Source: Phorcus lineatus
Taxonomy: Eukaryota > Mollusca > Gastropoda > Trochida > Trochidae
DNA length: 64,000 bases
Assembly: GCA_921293015.1 (NCBI GenBank)
Contig: OV121087.1
Span: forward strand, 36,315,235 to 36,379,234
Reading direction: 5' to 3'
Part shown: positions 1 to 11,631 of the stretch, in pieces
How positions within the stretch are numbered: the first letter of the stretch is position 1
How the letters are laid out: the number at the start of each line of letters is the position of its first letter
Notes under the pieces: generated by a model
The model's input: only the letters and a program-made list of their open reading frames with translations
What the model was told of the DNA's origin: nothing
The model's database searches: none
Position numbers and translations under genes: made by a program

Positions 1-151
1 TGGAGCAGGGTCAGCAGGTCACATGATGCAATATGGACCAATGGGAATGCAGGGAATGATGCCCATGCAGTATGTTAACCCCGCCAGTCAGATAAATGTG
101 TCCACTTCACAGCCAGCTCCCAACAAACCTACACCACAAACCTTCTTTCAT
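1..151 (+). CDS. KIDINS220: KIDINS220 penultimate coding exon (5' end outside window)
   Basis: Reads in frame from base 2 and encodes a Met-, Gln- and Pro-rich segment ending in FFH, followed by a consensus GTGAGT donor at 152. It continues in phase 0 into the exon at 378. Confidence 0.85.
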
Positions 152-1583
152 GTGAGTATCGCCTAAGCATAACCTGTTTGTGATTGGTTTCATTATAAAT
201 ATTTGCCTTTTGATGTCCTTAACCTAAGGGAGTTAATCTTGAATAGACCTTGACTACTGAACTTAATATTTTGGCTGAACAAATGATATTAATAAAACTC
301 CTTGTATTTCGAATCCCTCCTTGTTGGTAAGTAAATGAATTGTGTTAGAGTTTATGATTTTTCCCTCCTGTTTTCAGGATCTACCAAAGGGTGTCTGCTT
401 GAGTCACCTGAGCATGGACGCGATAAGTGGACTCATGTACAAGCTGGAAGGAGTAAACTCTCAAATGATCCCCGAGTATATCGTCACCATCCGGGAAAAC
501 AACATCAGTGGGCTTGTCCTCGCGAACTGTGACATAGACGAACTGGGCAAGGTAATGAAAATGAAGTTTGGGGACTGGCAGCTGTTCAAGGCAGCCATTT
601 TATGTTTGAGGGAGTCTCAAGACTTTTCCCAAGACAGCAGCAACTCGGCCATGGAAGTAACAGACAGATTCAACAGAAGAGCATCATCAGCAAACATCAT
701 GACTTCCGATAAAAATGTTGCTTCTTCAAGTAAGAGCAAAGACTCATCAACACCCCAGGCTGAAGGTCAAGGCATACACAGAAGACCGTTCAAGCGAACC
801 GACAGTATTGTCCAACAACTGAGCTTCGAGTCTGCAATCCTGAGAGAGGCTTTACAGGAGTACACAGAAGACACATCGGATCCTGATGAGGGGGAACAGG
901 AAGACGAGGAAGTCGTGGAGTATCACCGGTCAGTTTCAGGAGATTCTTCAGGGATCGATCAATCAAAGCAAGACACATTTGTCATCTCCGGCGAAACTGG
1001 GTCCTTAGAAGCTTCAACTGAAGGCGCCGTGGGTGGAGAAAGGATGTATCCGAATGCAGATATACAAGAAACGTCACACGAACCAGGCCACATCATGAGA
1101 ACTCTCTCTACAAGCCTTGAAAAACTTGCCAAGCCTTTTATACAAGTCCTAGAACATCCAATGCGTGGAGAGTCGTCCATCGACAAGGTTCCGTTGATGA
1201 GCGTCAGTGCTGAAGATGCAACTCCATGGTCCACATCTGTCATCGGAGGTCAGGAGAACGTTGCAGCTCTGAGTGGGCAGGCGGAACAAAAAGAGTCACC
1301 GACATCTCCACAGTATCTGGATCCCGATTCGTCCCGACTTGCAACGTTTACAATTGAGTCCGAGGAATCAGACACGGGTGGAAGTTCGCCGCTGGTTTCA
1401 AGGTCACCTGAGAAGGCGTCAACATTAGAAGAAAGCATTCAGCAATATTTGCACTCATCTCCAGAGAAGCGAGTGAAGACTGACATGGCTCTAGTCGATG
1501 TTCGCACAAGTCCAGCTAAACTTCCAGTTAGTCCTGCGGAACCAGAGGAAATGAAACCAGATGATAAAGAGTCTTTTGTATAA
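1..1583 (+). CDS. KIDINS220: KIDINS220 (ARMS) 3' end, last two coding exons, partial
   Basis: KIDINS220 is a multipass membrane scaffold with N-terminal ankyrin repeats and a KAP P-loop NTPase region, acting downstream of neurotrophin and ephrin receptors. Only its C-terminal part lies here. Coding exons are 1..151 and 378..1583; the donor (GTGAGT at 152) and acceptor (TTTTCAG ending at 377) join in phase 0. The last exon opens with a block I recognise from vertebrate KIDINS220 (IPEYIVTIRENNISGLVLAN, then a FGDWQLF motif), the conserved SAM-like region. About 310 low-complexity, Ser/Glu-rich residues with many SP sites follow. The protein ends in ESFV, a class I PDZ-binding tail. The first exon encodes a Met/Gln/Pro-rich stretch. 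The ankyrin and KAP exons lie before base 1. The gene converges on MOSPD2. Confidence 0.93.
378..1583 (+). CDS. KIDINS220: KIDINS220 last coding exon
   Basis: A pyrimidine-rich tract and CAG precede base 378. The exon is open for 401 codons to a TAA at 1581-1583. The upstream in-frame ATG at 342 lies in the intron and is not the start. It contains the conserved SAM-like block (about the first 80 residues), an acidic stretch around 870-920, and the terminal PDZ ligand. Confidence 0.92.
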   Translation, partial: DLPKGVCLSHLSMDAISGLMYKLEGVNSQMIPEYIVTIRENNISGLVLANCDIDELGKVMKMKFGDWQLFKAAILCLRESQDFSQDSSNSAMEVTDRFNRRASSANIMTSDKNVASSSKSKDSSTPQAEGQGIHRRPFKRTDSIVQQLSFESAILREALQEYTEDTSDPDEGEQEDEEVVEYHRSVSGDSSGIDQSKQDTFVISGETGSLEASTEGAVGGERMYPNADIQETSHEPGHIMRTLSTSLEKLAKPFIQVLEHPMRGESSIDKVPLMSVSAEDATPWSTSVIGGQENVAALSGQAEQKESPTSPQYLDPDSSRLATFTIESEESDTGGSSPLVSRSPEKASTLEESIQQYLHSSPEKRVKTDMALVDVRTSPAKLPVSPAEPEEMKPDDKESFV

Positions 1584-4020
1584 GGAACCTGGGTGTTCAT
1601 GTGTTTATGGCTGGTCTTGGCAAGGTTTTCTAAGCCTGTGGAACTCTTGAAAAGGATTGAAGATAAATAACGATCTTTCCAAAGTAAGAATATGATCAAG
1701 GTTAAATCTACAAAAAATACTTATCTGTGAAGTTGTTAGAATGTGTAAAGATATTTAAGCAAAAATGTCAGAATCTTTTCTACGTGAATTTTTATGGTTG
1801 GAATAATTTTAGAATATTGAAATACTACCCTCATACCATTGTGATTATTGGAATAATGTAATAAATTTAAAACAGCGTCATACTGTTGGTATATATCTAT
1901 CATGTAACTTTTATAGAAAATGAATTGAAGAAACATTGAAAAGTTTAGGTCATTTGGCTAAATTACCACTGTTGTTCATTCACATTAAGAAATGTGAGGA
2001 ATCCCTTTCTTAATCTGTCATGTGTTCAATGTCTCAAACAATACTAAGTGTACTCCATTCTATTTGTACTGGACTTTGTCAAATTTTGGTTCTTAAATCC
2101 TATAATAAGGGCTCATCTATGATCATATTTAATCAAGACTATATAACAGAGTATCCAGCCCAGCCCTATTTGTATTAAACAATTCATGACAATCATTAAT
2201 GATTTTCAGTATTTTGATTGTTACATTAGTAAATATAATTAATGAATTTGTTTTTATAAAATAAATTTGACAATGGTTTTTGTTTTTTAAATAAGGACTT
2301 TGTTTAATATCTATCACAGCTCTTAACATTTGTGTTTAATGAAATCTATATTGATTCTTCATGTTTATTATATCTCATTCATTCATTTCAATATCTTCTA
2401 TATTTCCTCTAATTTCTACCACAAATTTCTTTTTTTAAACTTTCACTGTTTGATTTGTTGTGTTTTGTTCAGAGATTTCTGTCATTTTGATTAAATGTTT
2501 TGACCTGTGTGAAAGGAAAATTATAAAATTTAAATGACTCCAACTATTCGAGTTCATATGTTCGCAAACAATCCTTGCTTTTTATCATTGTAAGTGAAAA
2601 TTCGCTTTCCTTTCAGAATTTTAATTTCAAGATACCAGATCTTTAATCTGTTTTATATGAAGAAATGCATATTGTGCATATTTATAATCTAGAACAGATG
2701 CATCAAATCTTTTTGAAAAGCAAAGTGTCCAATATTTGGAAGGAAAAAGGAATCTGTCTCAAACTTCTACTTACAAGTTCAATTTATTTCTTCAACAGAG
2801 CATTATTTTCGTTTTCAGTCTTTTCAGTTTTTGTCTCAAATAACTATTTTTGATTTTTCTATTGTTCCCAAAATATATTTTATTGACAATTTTGTTCAGA
2901 TTAATTTTGTTTATTCCAGAATGCATAATCTAGACTTTTGAACAACCAGATTTTGAAGAACAATGTAACTTATTCTTTGTATTGGAGTCCTGTAATGCTT
3001 GTACCCAAGAATACACATAACCAGATTTAGCTTCCATAAATGAAATTTTATCATTTTTATCATAATTTTATCATGCTCACAGGATGATATAAAAAAGGTT
3101 TTATTTATTGCAGGATTATGTGAGGCAAGCATCTTTTATCCCTTCCACAATGCCAGAATAATATATCAATATAATAGAAATTTACTTTCAGTGTTGATAG
3201 ACTATTTATTCTTGAATTCCAAATGATTTAAAAACTCTTCTTTGTTATTGACCAAAAAGTAATAAATCTGAAAATTCTTATATCAAAAACTCTGTTTTAA
3301 AGAACCTTATAATATCCTCTATGACTAATGATGTATTTTTACTCTATATCCATATTTTGTCAAATATAATTCTTGATATGTGGTAAACAATTAAAATAAA
3401 TATTGCTTGAAAGTAGAGAATTTACATTTCTGAGAATCATGAATAATTATTTTGAGAAATATTATTGCTTGATACTCAAGTATACTGGATTTTAAAGAAT
3501 GAAATATACCAATCACATCTTCTGTGCTCTTGGTCGTATTTGTGTTATTGATTCAACTCAATTACAATATCTGACTGCCCAATTAGCTTAAAAAGACTTT
3601 GTGATGTTACTTTATTTTATTTTCGCCCTTGGTAAAAACATCAATTATAATGAAATTCATTCAAAACATCTGACATATCCAAAATACTAAATATTTGAAA
3701 ATAAATAGTTGAAAAGCCAATGTCAAAATCACACATACCATTTAGACAATTACTAGTTATTTAACTTTTGAAACACTATTAACTCAAATATATATCTTTT
3801 GCGTGCTTTTGAGAAGTCTCTAAAGATTCTATTTCACTAATTTGTGGCATCATCCAGTTTTCAATCAGAATTGCTACTTTATACCAAATATATTGTCACT
3901 CTACTGAACCCATAAGCAATAAAATGATGATATCCAGCAACAATTAGTACTTCTCGATGAAATAACTCAATTAATAAAGTTTGGCATTTGTGACTCAAAC
4001 AAGTCACGGTTTTTCTTTAA
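1584..4020 (+). other. KIDINS220 3' UTR and AT-rich intergenic DNA
   Basis: There are no credible ORFs. AATAAA at about 1860 is the first plausible poly(A) signal after the stop; further AATAAA motifs follow (for example near 2260). The true cleavage site cannot be read from sequence alone. The rest is AT-rich without recognisable repeats. Confidence 0.5.
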
Positions 4021-4022
4021 GC

Positions 4023-4080
4023 CCTCCGCTTTGAGTTAGGAGTCAGTGCTGCTAATTGTTTCTAACTCGGAGGGTTTCAG
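4023..4080. repeat. Short imperfect hairpin, possible repeat fragment
   Basis: CCCTCCG...TTGAGTTAG near the left side pairs with CTAACTCGGAGGG on the right, giving a stem of about 13 bp around a loop of about 30 bp. It is more GC-rich than its surroundings and looks like a fragment of an interspersed repeat. Family unknown. Confidence 0.4.
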
Positions 4081-4345
4081 TTTTCAATCCCGCCTGGGAT
4101 TTGTCAAGATTATTAAAATAAAATTGTTCAATTAATCAATGTGTGATCCCTATTATAGAAATGTTATATTACTTTATGTTCATGGCATTTACTTCCATAA
4201 TTTGAATGTGATATATACGTGTATGTATAATGATAATACATGATCTTTCCACTAAACAGTTAAGAATAAAATAGTCTTTTCTACAGTATTTTGTAATGTG
4301 ATTTGTCAAATTTTTGATTATTTGGAACATGCAAATTTGTCAATG

Positions 4346-4640
4346 TTGTTTTAGCTCCTCCAAAGCTAGATGAGCGCACAGAAAGGGTTGTTGAATCACC
4401 AAATCTATTCATTAAAATCCTCATCAGATAAGAAGTCTGTACACAAGGCTTTAGCTTGCACTTTTACTTCTGGAGAAGGGTTGGGTCTTTACTAGGGGTC
4501 ACTGGGTCACCAAATCTATTAATTAGAATCCCCATCAGCTAAGGAGTCTGTACACAAGCTTTCAAATTTACAGGCATTTTTCTTCTTCTGAAGAAGATCA
4601 AAATAGGTTTTTACAGCATGGACTCTTCTGTCATAGTTTT
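4346..4640 (+). repeat. Degenerate copy of the pearl/HINE-like element (two core units)
   Basis: Two diverged copies of the core unit found intact at 36400-37180 are visible: GGGTCACCAAATCTATT, then AGAATCCCCATCAG and AGGAGTCTGTACACAAG, ending in an AGAAGAT...AAATAGGTTTTTA block. The left edge, TTTAGCTCCTC, resembles the TAGCTCATCAG end of the intact element. A further single-unit relic lies at about 6225-6300. Confidence 0.6.
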
Positions 4641-4681
4641 AGCAGGATCACTCAACAGCATACATGGCATAATCCAACAGT

Positions 4682-4765
4682 GGCGATGGGGGTTTTTAGG
4701 GACTGAAATGGGGGTTTTTCCTTCTCAATGGGGGTTTTTAGGGTCTGAAATGGGGGTTTTCCTTT
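4682..4765 (+). repeat. Short G-run tandem repeat
   Basis: The block ATGGGGGTTTTT, alternating with AGGG(A/T)CTGAA, is repeated about four times with small changes. A G-run microsatellite-like duplication; nothing else is visible. Confidence 0.6.
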
Positions 4766-4769
4766 TTTT

Positions 4770-6220
4770 GCAGAACATATGATTTATCGTATTTAAAAAT
4801 AACAACTCATTGTTTAACAGATAATTTATCAAGATAATATCTAATTATTTTTAGATATTATTTCAAACCTCATTGCAGGAATTTTGGTACTAGCTTATTA
4901 CAAATATTATCCATAAATTACCGGTACTATGTTTTATTTGAAAAATAACTTTATATTGTGACATATAAATCTATAAGAATCCAGACAGTTATTTCTAACA
5001 TAAATCATAATACAAGTCTTTTAAACAGGATCTCAATAATCAACATTAAAAGTTTGTGACTGTCATGCAAAATTATTTTGGTTATTATTATCTTTATCAA
5101 CTTAGATTGAATTATCACTTAATTCTGACATTAAAATAATAGTATATAGTTAATTGAAAATATTAATTGAGTAAGACTTCATTTAGAAAAGTCCAACTCT
5201 GTGATCGTCACATTGAAATTTAAAAATTACAGATCGTTTGTAATTATTTACGGATCGATGATAGGACGTTGTTTACAAATTCACGAACGGCGGTTTATCG
5301 ACAGTGCTTGAATGAATGAGCGTGTTTACTTCACGTAAATTTAACCGAAATTTCAAATAGTTTAATCGTACCTGCCTCATTAAAACATCGATAATATGTT
5401 TTGTTTACAAATATTCTTCCCTGAAACATGAATTAGATCGTGTTTTTAAAACTATGTACGAAAATACGACTCCGGACTGCCGAAGTAAATTTTACAAGGT
5501 GGTCGAAACACGTGGTCGTGGTAATTTCATGGCAACATATTACCGATACAACAAAAAATGTTTAAATAAACCATAATCTGTTTAGCAGTTATTCGTATTT
5601 TATTAAAATAATGAAACATACAATAAATACTTTTACTTATTCATATATAACTCGAAGAAAGACAATCGTAAAGAAAACCATGGACACGAGTACGTAATTC
5701 CAATGTTATTTGTCGTTAAGAAAAGGCATTGATTTTCCAAACGGTGTTTCCTTTTTATAGCTCCTGTAAGATAATGTTCACGACTTCAACGTTCATTTTC
5801 GGTAATTTGTGCGATTATTAAATCTTTTGAAGTTTAAGAGGTATGTTGTCGATCTTATTAGTCTATTATAATGATATTGTAATATCTTTTCATTAACTTA
5901 AACGTAATTCATCGAGCTTCAGCTATCCTATAGAAATATAAACTACTCGATAATTAATTCTCGAATCACCGATGTGCAATAACAACGTGCTTTTGCGATC
6001 GTATTCTGACAAATATTTGTTTTAAATTCGACTAAAAACTATTGATAAGTTTGAAACTTTATCAAATCGAAGATTTAAAATAGGAAACACAGCCTTAGAA
6101 AAATCATTCTTAGCACTTCTCTTAAAATCGGGTTTTTTCCATACCCGATCGGGTACGCGGGTTAGACGGCCTGAAATCGGGTAAACCCGCCGAAATCGGG
6201 TAATATGCCATGTATGCAAC
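4770..6220. other. Gene-free stretch with a CpG-richer block
   Basis: No coding region is visible. From about 5200 to 6200 CpG dinucleotides are clearly more frequent than in the AT-rich flanks. The end (6125-6210) has several ATCGGGT words and a CCCGATCGGG palindrome. This may be the remains of a transposon or an unannotated regulatory block; no family is recognised. Confidence 0.35.
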
Positions 6221-6581
6221 AGATAAATTTACAACCTCATTAGTCAAGGAGTCTTTACACAAGATTTCGGATTTCATGAGTCAATTGTTCTGGTAAAAAA
6301 TGAAATAGTAAAACGTTTACAGAGAATTCAGAGAGGGAATTGGTTTTGATGTCAATACAGATAATCCATAAAATTTCCTATTTTCTTCATCATACCAACT
6401 TCTAAAATGCCACTCAAAGAAACAGAGACTGGCCCTCTATCAAACCTATTTCTCCAAGAAAATGTTATGTTTGGAACTAAAATAAAGCAACATTCATCCT
6501 CAAAGTTAAGTAGTTATGGTGTGGGATTTGTCGTAATCAATACAGTTATAACATGACGTAATAATCTCTTGATACTTTAAG

Positions 6582-6892
6582 GGGCGGGATAGCGCAGTGG
6601 TTAGCTTGTTCGGCTTTGGATCAGGAGGTCCGTGGTTAGGATCCCACCAGGGGCTCGGCAAGGTTGTCTGCAGTAGAGAACAGTTCTAAACGCAGTCAGG
6701 TTTGGGTGCAATGCTACACTGAATTTCAGTGCAGTACCACCGATGGTTCCCTGGTTCCAGCCAATGCTTGTAGGATTCACCGCAATGCACAACCACAATA
6801 GTATTGCAGGCTTTCTCCCAATCACTTTTTCTCAGTAAAGTAACACCATTTATGAAGTCTGACATATTTGGCATCAATCACATACTCGGTGG
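6582..6892 (+). mobile_element. tRNA-derived SINE, plus strand, with 9-bp target duplication
   Basis: The head has a pol III A-box-like TAGCGCAGTGGTTAGC and a degraded B box around GGTTAGGATCCC, followed by a tRNA-unrelated body that includes CAGGTTTGGGTGCAATG. TACTTTAAG flanks both sides (6573-6581 and 6893-6901), supporting insertion by target-primed reverse transcription. A second copy lies inverted near 11.7-11.9 kb. Confidence 0.82.
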
Positions 6893-6901
6893 TACTTTAA
6901 G

Positions 6902-8825
6902 AAAGGAGTATATGGACATTTTTAAGAAACTATATTTTATAAGAAAAACAGAAGACCACTTAATAATATAACAATGTTTATTTGATCGTTCACTCCACTG
7001 TATATCACAGACAATCAGGCACCCTCAAGAAAACCGTAACAACTTGCACAGAACCTCGAGACATCACTATATCCTTAACCAAGGACTTTCTCCATCAACT
7101 CACATCCTTAGAATATTAAAATTCTTTAAATGTAGCGAGGAGATTAGAAGATTTACATAAAATCCAATAGTTTATATAACATTTCTTCTTCACACCAGGA
7201 ATATTTTGACACTGACTTTTGTGTTTAAACATTTACAATCCTTAAGGGAATGGTTCTAATCATGGCAAACTTGATATACATGACCTGACAGCATGGATCT
7301 CAAATCTACTTGACATAGATTATTATATCATCCTATATAGAGGTTTCGTAATTGGTGGTCCGTTGAAATATGTTTCAGTATACCTTTCGGAGCTTCATAA
7401 ACCAAAAATGGTAATCCTTCGAATGTTTACCCATCGACTCAGTGACCTTCGTCTTTTGCAAGATATTTTCATTAATTCAACAGAATTTGAATGCCTTGTT
7501 AAATTGTTGTGAAATCAAGATTTAAAGTGTATTTCTATGCAAATTGTGTCAGCATTAGATCAATTTTTAGATCACATGTCAAAGGAGGTGTTAAGAAGAA
7601 TTTTTGAGACATCATCAATGGATACTACACCTTTGCCAAGATTTCTTCATTTACTTTCCAAATGTCGGTAATAAAACAAGTTCGATCCCAATGTTAACAT
7701 CCTGATATCACATGGGTCCAAATAAGCAATTTAGTTTTGCAAAAATATTGAAAATAAATAATATAGGTCCTTAACATGTCTTGTAAAGATTATCATCTCT
7801 AAAAATTCTTAAATTTTGATCTCAATACCTTTCAATCATAAAATACATTGAATGTATTATCTACGAAAATGCATGGCACATTTTAATTCATCTTTTAGTC
7901 AAAAATGAAAATCAATATTGATCTGTAAAAAATTGTTTTACATTTGAGTGAAAACTGAACTGCCAAAACCAATAGCCATTCCAAAGAAGGAACAAAATTG
8001 AGCAAGGAATATTATGACTGAAGCTTCACAACACTTCTAGAAAAATAAACTGTATTTGGAATCAAATCAATGAAAATGAATGTCATGTTCATAAACTTTA
8101 AAATTGGCCAAAAATAATCATTCAGACTAATTCAAAATATTTAATATATCATGAACAAAGAATGTAAAATCATAATGCCTATGTGCACAAGTTTAACAGT
8201 GACTTTGCCAAGGCAATTTTACCAAGGTTTTACAGAGTATATTTAAACTCTTCTAAACCATAACTTATTCTGATTAAAATTATGATACACAACTTTCATT
8301 TGTGTATTTTGGCCCTTCCGATGACCACTGTATTAATTCCTTTGGCTTAAGAATATAACAAATTTCACCAAAATAGATATTAGGAAGAAATCAAGGGAGA
8401 CAACTCTGCATGAAAATGAATGGAATGTAAACAACAAGTGTGGGTATCAACATTTATAATATTTCCCACATTTTATATCTGTTCACATACTTGTTCAAGC
8501 ACTTATGTAATGAAAACTATTTTCATAATGTTTAACATATGCAAAATACGCTCTATTAAATAAATGGATTTCAATATTGCTATTGTGGATATTTCCATTA
8601 TTCATGCACCTGATTCAAGACATTATTCCTGCTGTAATATAATGAACACAATCTGATTTAAGACAATCTAATAATATGTCACAGGTATGGGTCGTGTTCA
8701 AAAATATCTAATAATGTTTCATAAATTCAAGCTAACTATTAAATCTACTAATGATAAGATAAGGGTAGATTTTAGATGAGTAAGTCTAGATTCTTTTAGC
8801 CCCATTCCTCACTGAATATTAGCAG
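6902..8825. other. AT-rich intergenic DNA, no feature recognised
   Basis: All ORFs are short and have no coding character. I see no repeat structure apart from isolated A/T runs. Confidence 0.5.
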
Positions 8826-8829
8826 TAAT

Positions 8830-10805
8830 CTCTAGCCTCCCTCCCACCATCCCCCTCCCCTTTCACTGACACCCCTCTTTTTCTTTCAAACACATCCCTC
8901 TGACATTACCTATCAGCCTCCCCTTTCCCACCACTCCCTGTCTTCCACATCTCTACCTCCCTATTACCACCACCCCTATTTCCAATCGACCCCTCCCATT
9001 TTGCTAAAATCCCTCTATTTCCAAAACAATTCCCTATCAGTCTTCTCTATCCCACCACCCCTACCAATCCCAACCTCTTACTACCCATACCACCCTACCC
9101 TTCTCCACCTCTTACTGCCCTTTCATACCTCTTCCCTCCCTTTCCCTACCTCTTACTGCCCTTTCATACCCCTCCCCTTCCCTTTCCAAACATTCCTACC
9201 TTTCCCCACCTCTTACTCCCCTTTCATACCTCTCCCCTTCCCTTCCCTAACATTCCTACCTTTCCCCACCTCTTACTGCCCTTTCATACCACCCTCCCCT
9301 TCCTTAACGTTCCTACCTATCTCCACCTCTTACTCCTCTTTAATACCACCCTCCCCTTCCTTAACGTTCCTACCTTTCTCCACCTCTTACTCCCCTTTCA
9401 TACCTCTCCCCTCCCCTTTCCTAACGTTCCTACCTTTCTTCACCTCTTACTCCCCTTTCATACCACCCTCCCCTTCCTTAACGTTCCTACCTATCTCCAC
9501 CTCTTACTCCCCTTTAATACCACCCTCCCCTTCCCTTGCATTCCTACCTTTCTCCACCTCTTACTCCCCTTTCATACCCCCTCCCCCTCCCTTTCTTAAC
9601 ATTCCTACCTTTCTCCACCTCTTACTCCCCTTCCATACCACCCTCCCCTTCCCTTTCCCAACATTCCTACCTCTTACTCCCCTTTCATACCACCCTCCCC
9701 TTCCCTAACGTTCCTACCTTTCTCCACCTCTTACTCCCCTTTCATACCCCTCCCATTCCCTTTCCTAGCATTCCTACCTCGTACTCCCCCCTTTCATACC
9801 CCCTCCCCCTCCCTTTCCAAACATTCCTACCTTTCTCCACCTCTTACTCCCCTTCCATACCACCCTCCCCTTCCCTTTCCCAACATTCCTACCTTTTACT
9901 CCCCCCTTTCATACCCTCTCCCCCTCCCTTTCCCAACATTCCTACCTTTTACTCCCCCCTTTCATACCCTCTCCCCCTCCCTTTCCCAACATTCCTACCT
10001 CTTACTCCCTTTCATACCACCCTCCCCTTCCCTTTCCTAACATTCCTACCTCTTACTCCCCTTTCATACCACCCTCCCCTTCCCTTTCCAAACATTCCTA
10101 CCTTTCATAACACCCTCCCCTCCCCTTCCCTAACATTCCTAACTTTCTCCACCTCTTACTCCCCCCTTTCATACCACCCTCCCCTTCCCTTTCCTAACAT
10201 TCCTACCTCTTACTCCCCTTTCATACCACCCTCCCCTCCCCTTCCCTAACATTCCTAACTTTCTCCACCTCTTACTCCCCCCTTTCATACCACCCTCCCC
10301 TTCCCTTTCCTAACATTCCTACCTCTTACTCCCCTTTCATACCACCCTCCCCTTCCCTTTCCAAACATTCCTACCTTTCATAACACCCTCCCCTCCCCTT
10401 CCCTAACATTCCTAACTTTCTCCACCTCTTACTCCCCCCTTTCATACCACCCTCCCCTTCCCTTTCCTAACATTCCTACCTCTTACTCCCCTTTCATAAC
10501 ACCCTCCCCTCCCCTTCCCTAACATTCCTAACTTTCTCCACCTCTTACTCCCCCCTTTCATACCACCCTCCCCTTCCCTTTCCTAACATTCCTACCTCTT
10601 ACTCCCCTTTCATACCACCCTCCCCTTCCCTTTCCAAACATTCCTACCTTTCATAACACCCTCCCCTCCCCTTCCCTAACATTCCTACCTTTCTCCACCT
10701 CTTACTCCCCCCCTTTCATACCATCCTCCCCTTCCCTTTCCTAACATTCTTACTTTTCCCCACCTTTTACTCCCCTTTCATACCATCCCCCCTTCCCTTT
10801 CCAGA
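8830..10805 (+). repeat. Polypyrimidine minisatellite, nearly G-free plus strand
   Basis: Almost 2 kb of C, T and scattered A, with G almost absent from the plus strand. The basic unit is about 47-60 bp with landmarks ATTCCTACCT, CCACCTCTTACTCCCC, TTTCATACC and CCTCCCCTTCCC. After 10.1 kb a higher-order repeat of about 274 bp appears, marked by CCTTTCATAACACC near 10101, 10374 and 10647. The minus strand carries runs such as GGGAAGGGGAGGG. Two overlapping 235-237-codon open frames are products of stop-free composition, not genes. Confidence 0.95.
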
Positions 10806-11469
10806 CTACCATCTTCATTAATATGACAAATCTAATCACGTTTATGTTCATTTTATATTCTGTGCTATCAATTATAGGGATAAATTATCATAATTATATT
10901 CAATGATAACATGTTAATAACTTTAGTTAATGTTATTCTCTGGATCTTCGACATCAAATATTTCATCATGATTATTGCCAAATGATGAATTCATTAAACA
11001 TGTTTAAAAACCATTGGCTGGACCCATATTCATCAAACAATATTTACAACAAAGCATTGATCATTCAAATCACATGATTTTTGGTATTTAGTTAATCATA
11101 AACATATTATTTATTTCAGAAATCATTTGATAGGGAGCATCTCTAATTGTTATTTGTACAACATAATCATTTCATATCTACTAAAACAATTTGATCTCAA
11201 TTACTACAAATCGAAAAACAAAAAGAAATCTTCCTAAACCTTAGCCGACCTGACATTATCATTACACTGAATTTGAACAAAATTACCAAAGCAGAAATAT
11301 TTCAAATAAATGTTAAGTTGAGAATCAAATTTGTTAAAAATTATCACATATCTATTAAAACTGTCATTAAAAATATATGTTAACTATTTAAGGAATTATT
11401 ACAAAAGAATTTGGCCCTAACATAAGAAATCTGTCATTTAAATTATTTTGATCATCAAACTTTGCAGTA
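10806..11469. other. MOSPD2 3' flank / possible 3' UTR
   Basis: AT-rich DNA immediately downstream of the MOSPD2 stop (the gene is on the minus strand). Its 3' UTR must lie here. No poly(A) site could be fixed and no other feature is seen. Confidence 0.45.
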
Positions 11470-11631
11470 TTAAAAAAGCGAGGTGGAACACGAGCTCAAT
11501 CTTCCGTCGCTTTGCATGAGGTAGAGGGCGCCAATAGCAACGAGAATAGCGAACATCATGAGAATCTGGGACCAGACCAACCAGCGCATTCTCGACTCAA
11601 GTCGATTGTTACTCGCCATCAAGGTCTCCAT
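11470..11631 (-). CDS. MOSPD2: MOSPD2 last coding exon, C-terminal membrane anchor
   Basis: 53 codons plus TAA at 11472-11470. A short charged helix (SNNRLESRMR) precedes a hydrophobic segment of about 22 residues (around 489-510), then a polar tail. This is the tail anchor that places MOSPD2 in the ER membrane. Confidence 0.92.
   Translation of the reverse strand: METLMASNNRLESRMRWLVWSQILMMFAILVAIGALYLMQSDGRLSSCSTSLF

Noticed and set aside
342-377. ATG at 342 as the start of a short separate gene
   Set aside because: This stretch is the polypyrimidine-AG end of an intron. Homology to KIDINS220 begins exactly at the acceptor, and the upstream exon joins in phase.
6582-6680. Free-standing tRNA gene
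   Set aside because: The pol III head is followed by a conserved non-tRNA body and a target duplication, and a second copy exists; it is a SINE.
9001-10249. Two overlapping 235-237-codon open frames rich in Pro, Phe, Thr and Ser
   Set aside because: They only translate the G-free minisatellite. Lack of stops follows from base composition and the repeats shift frame freely.
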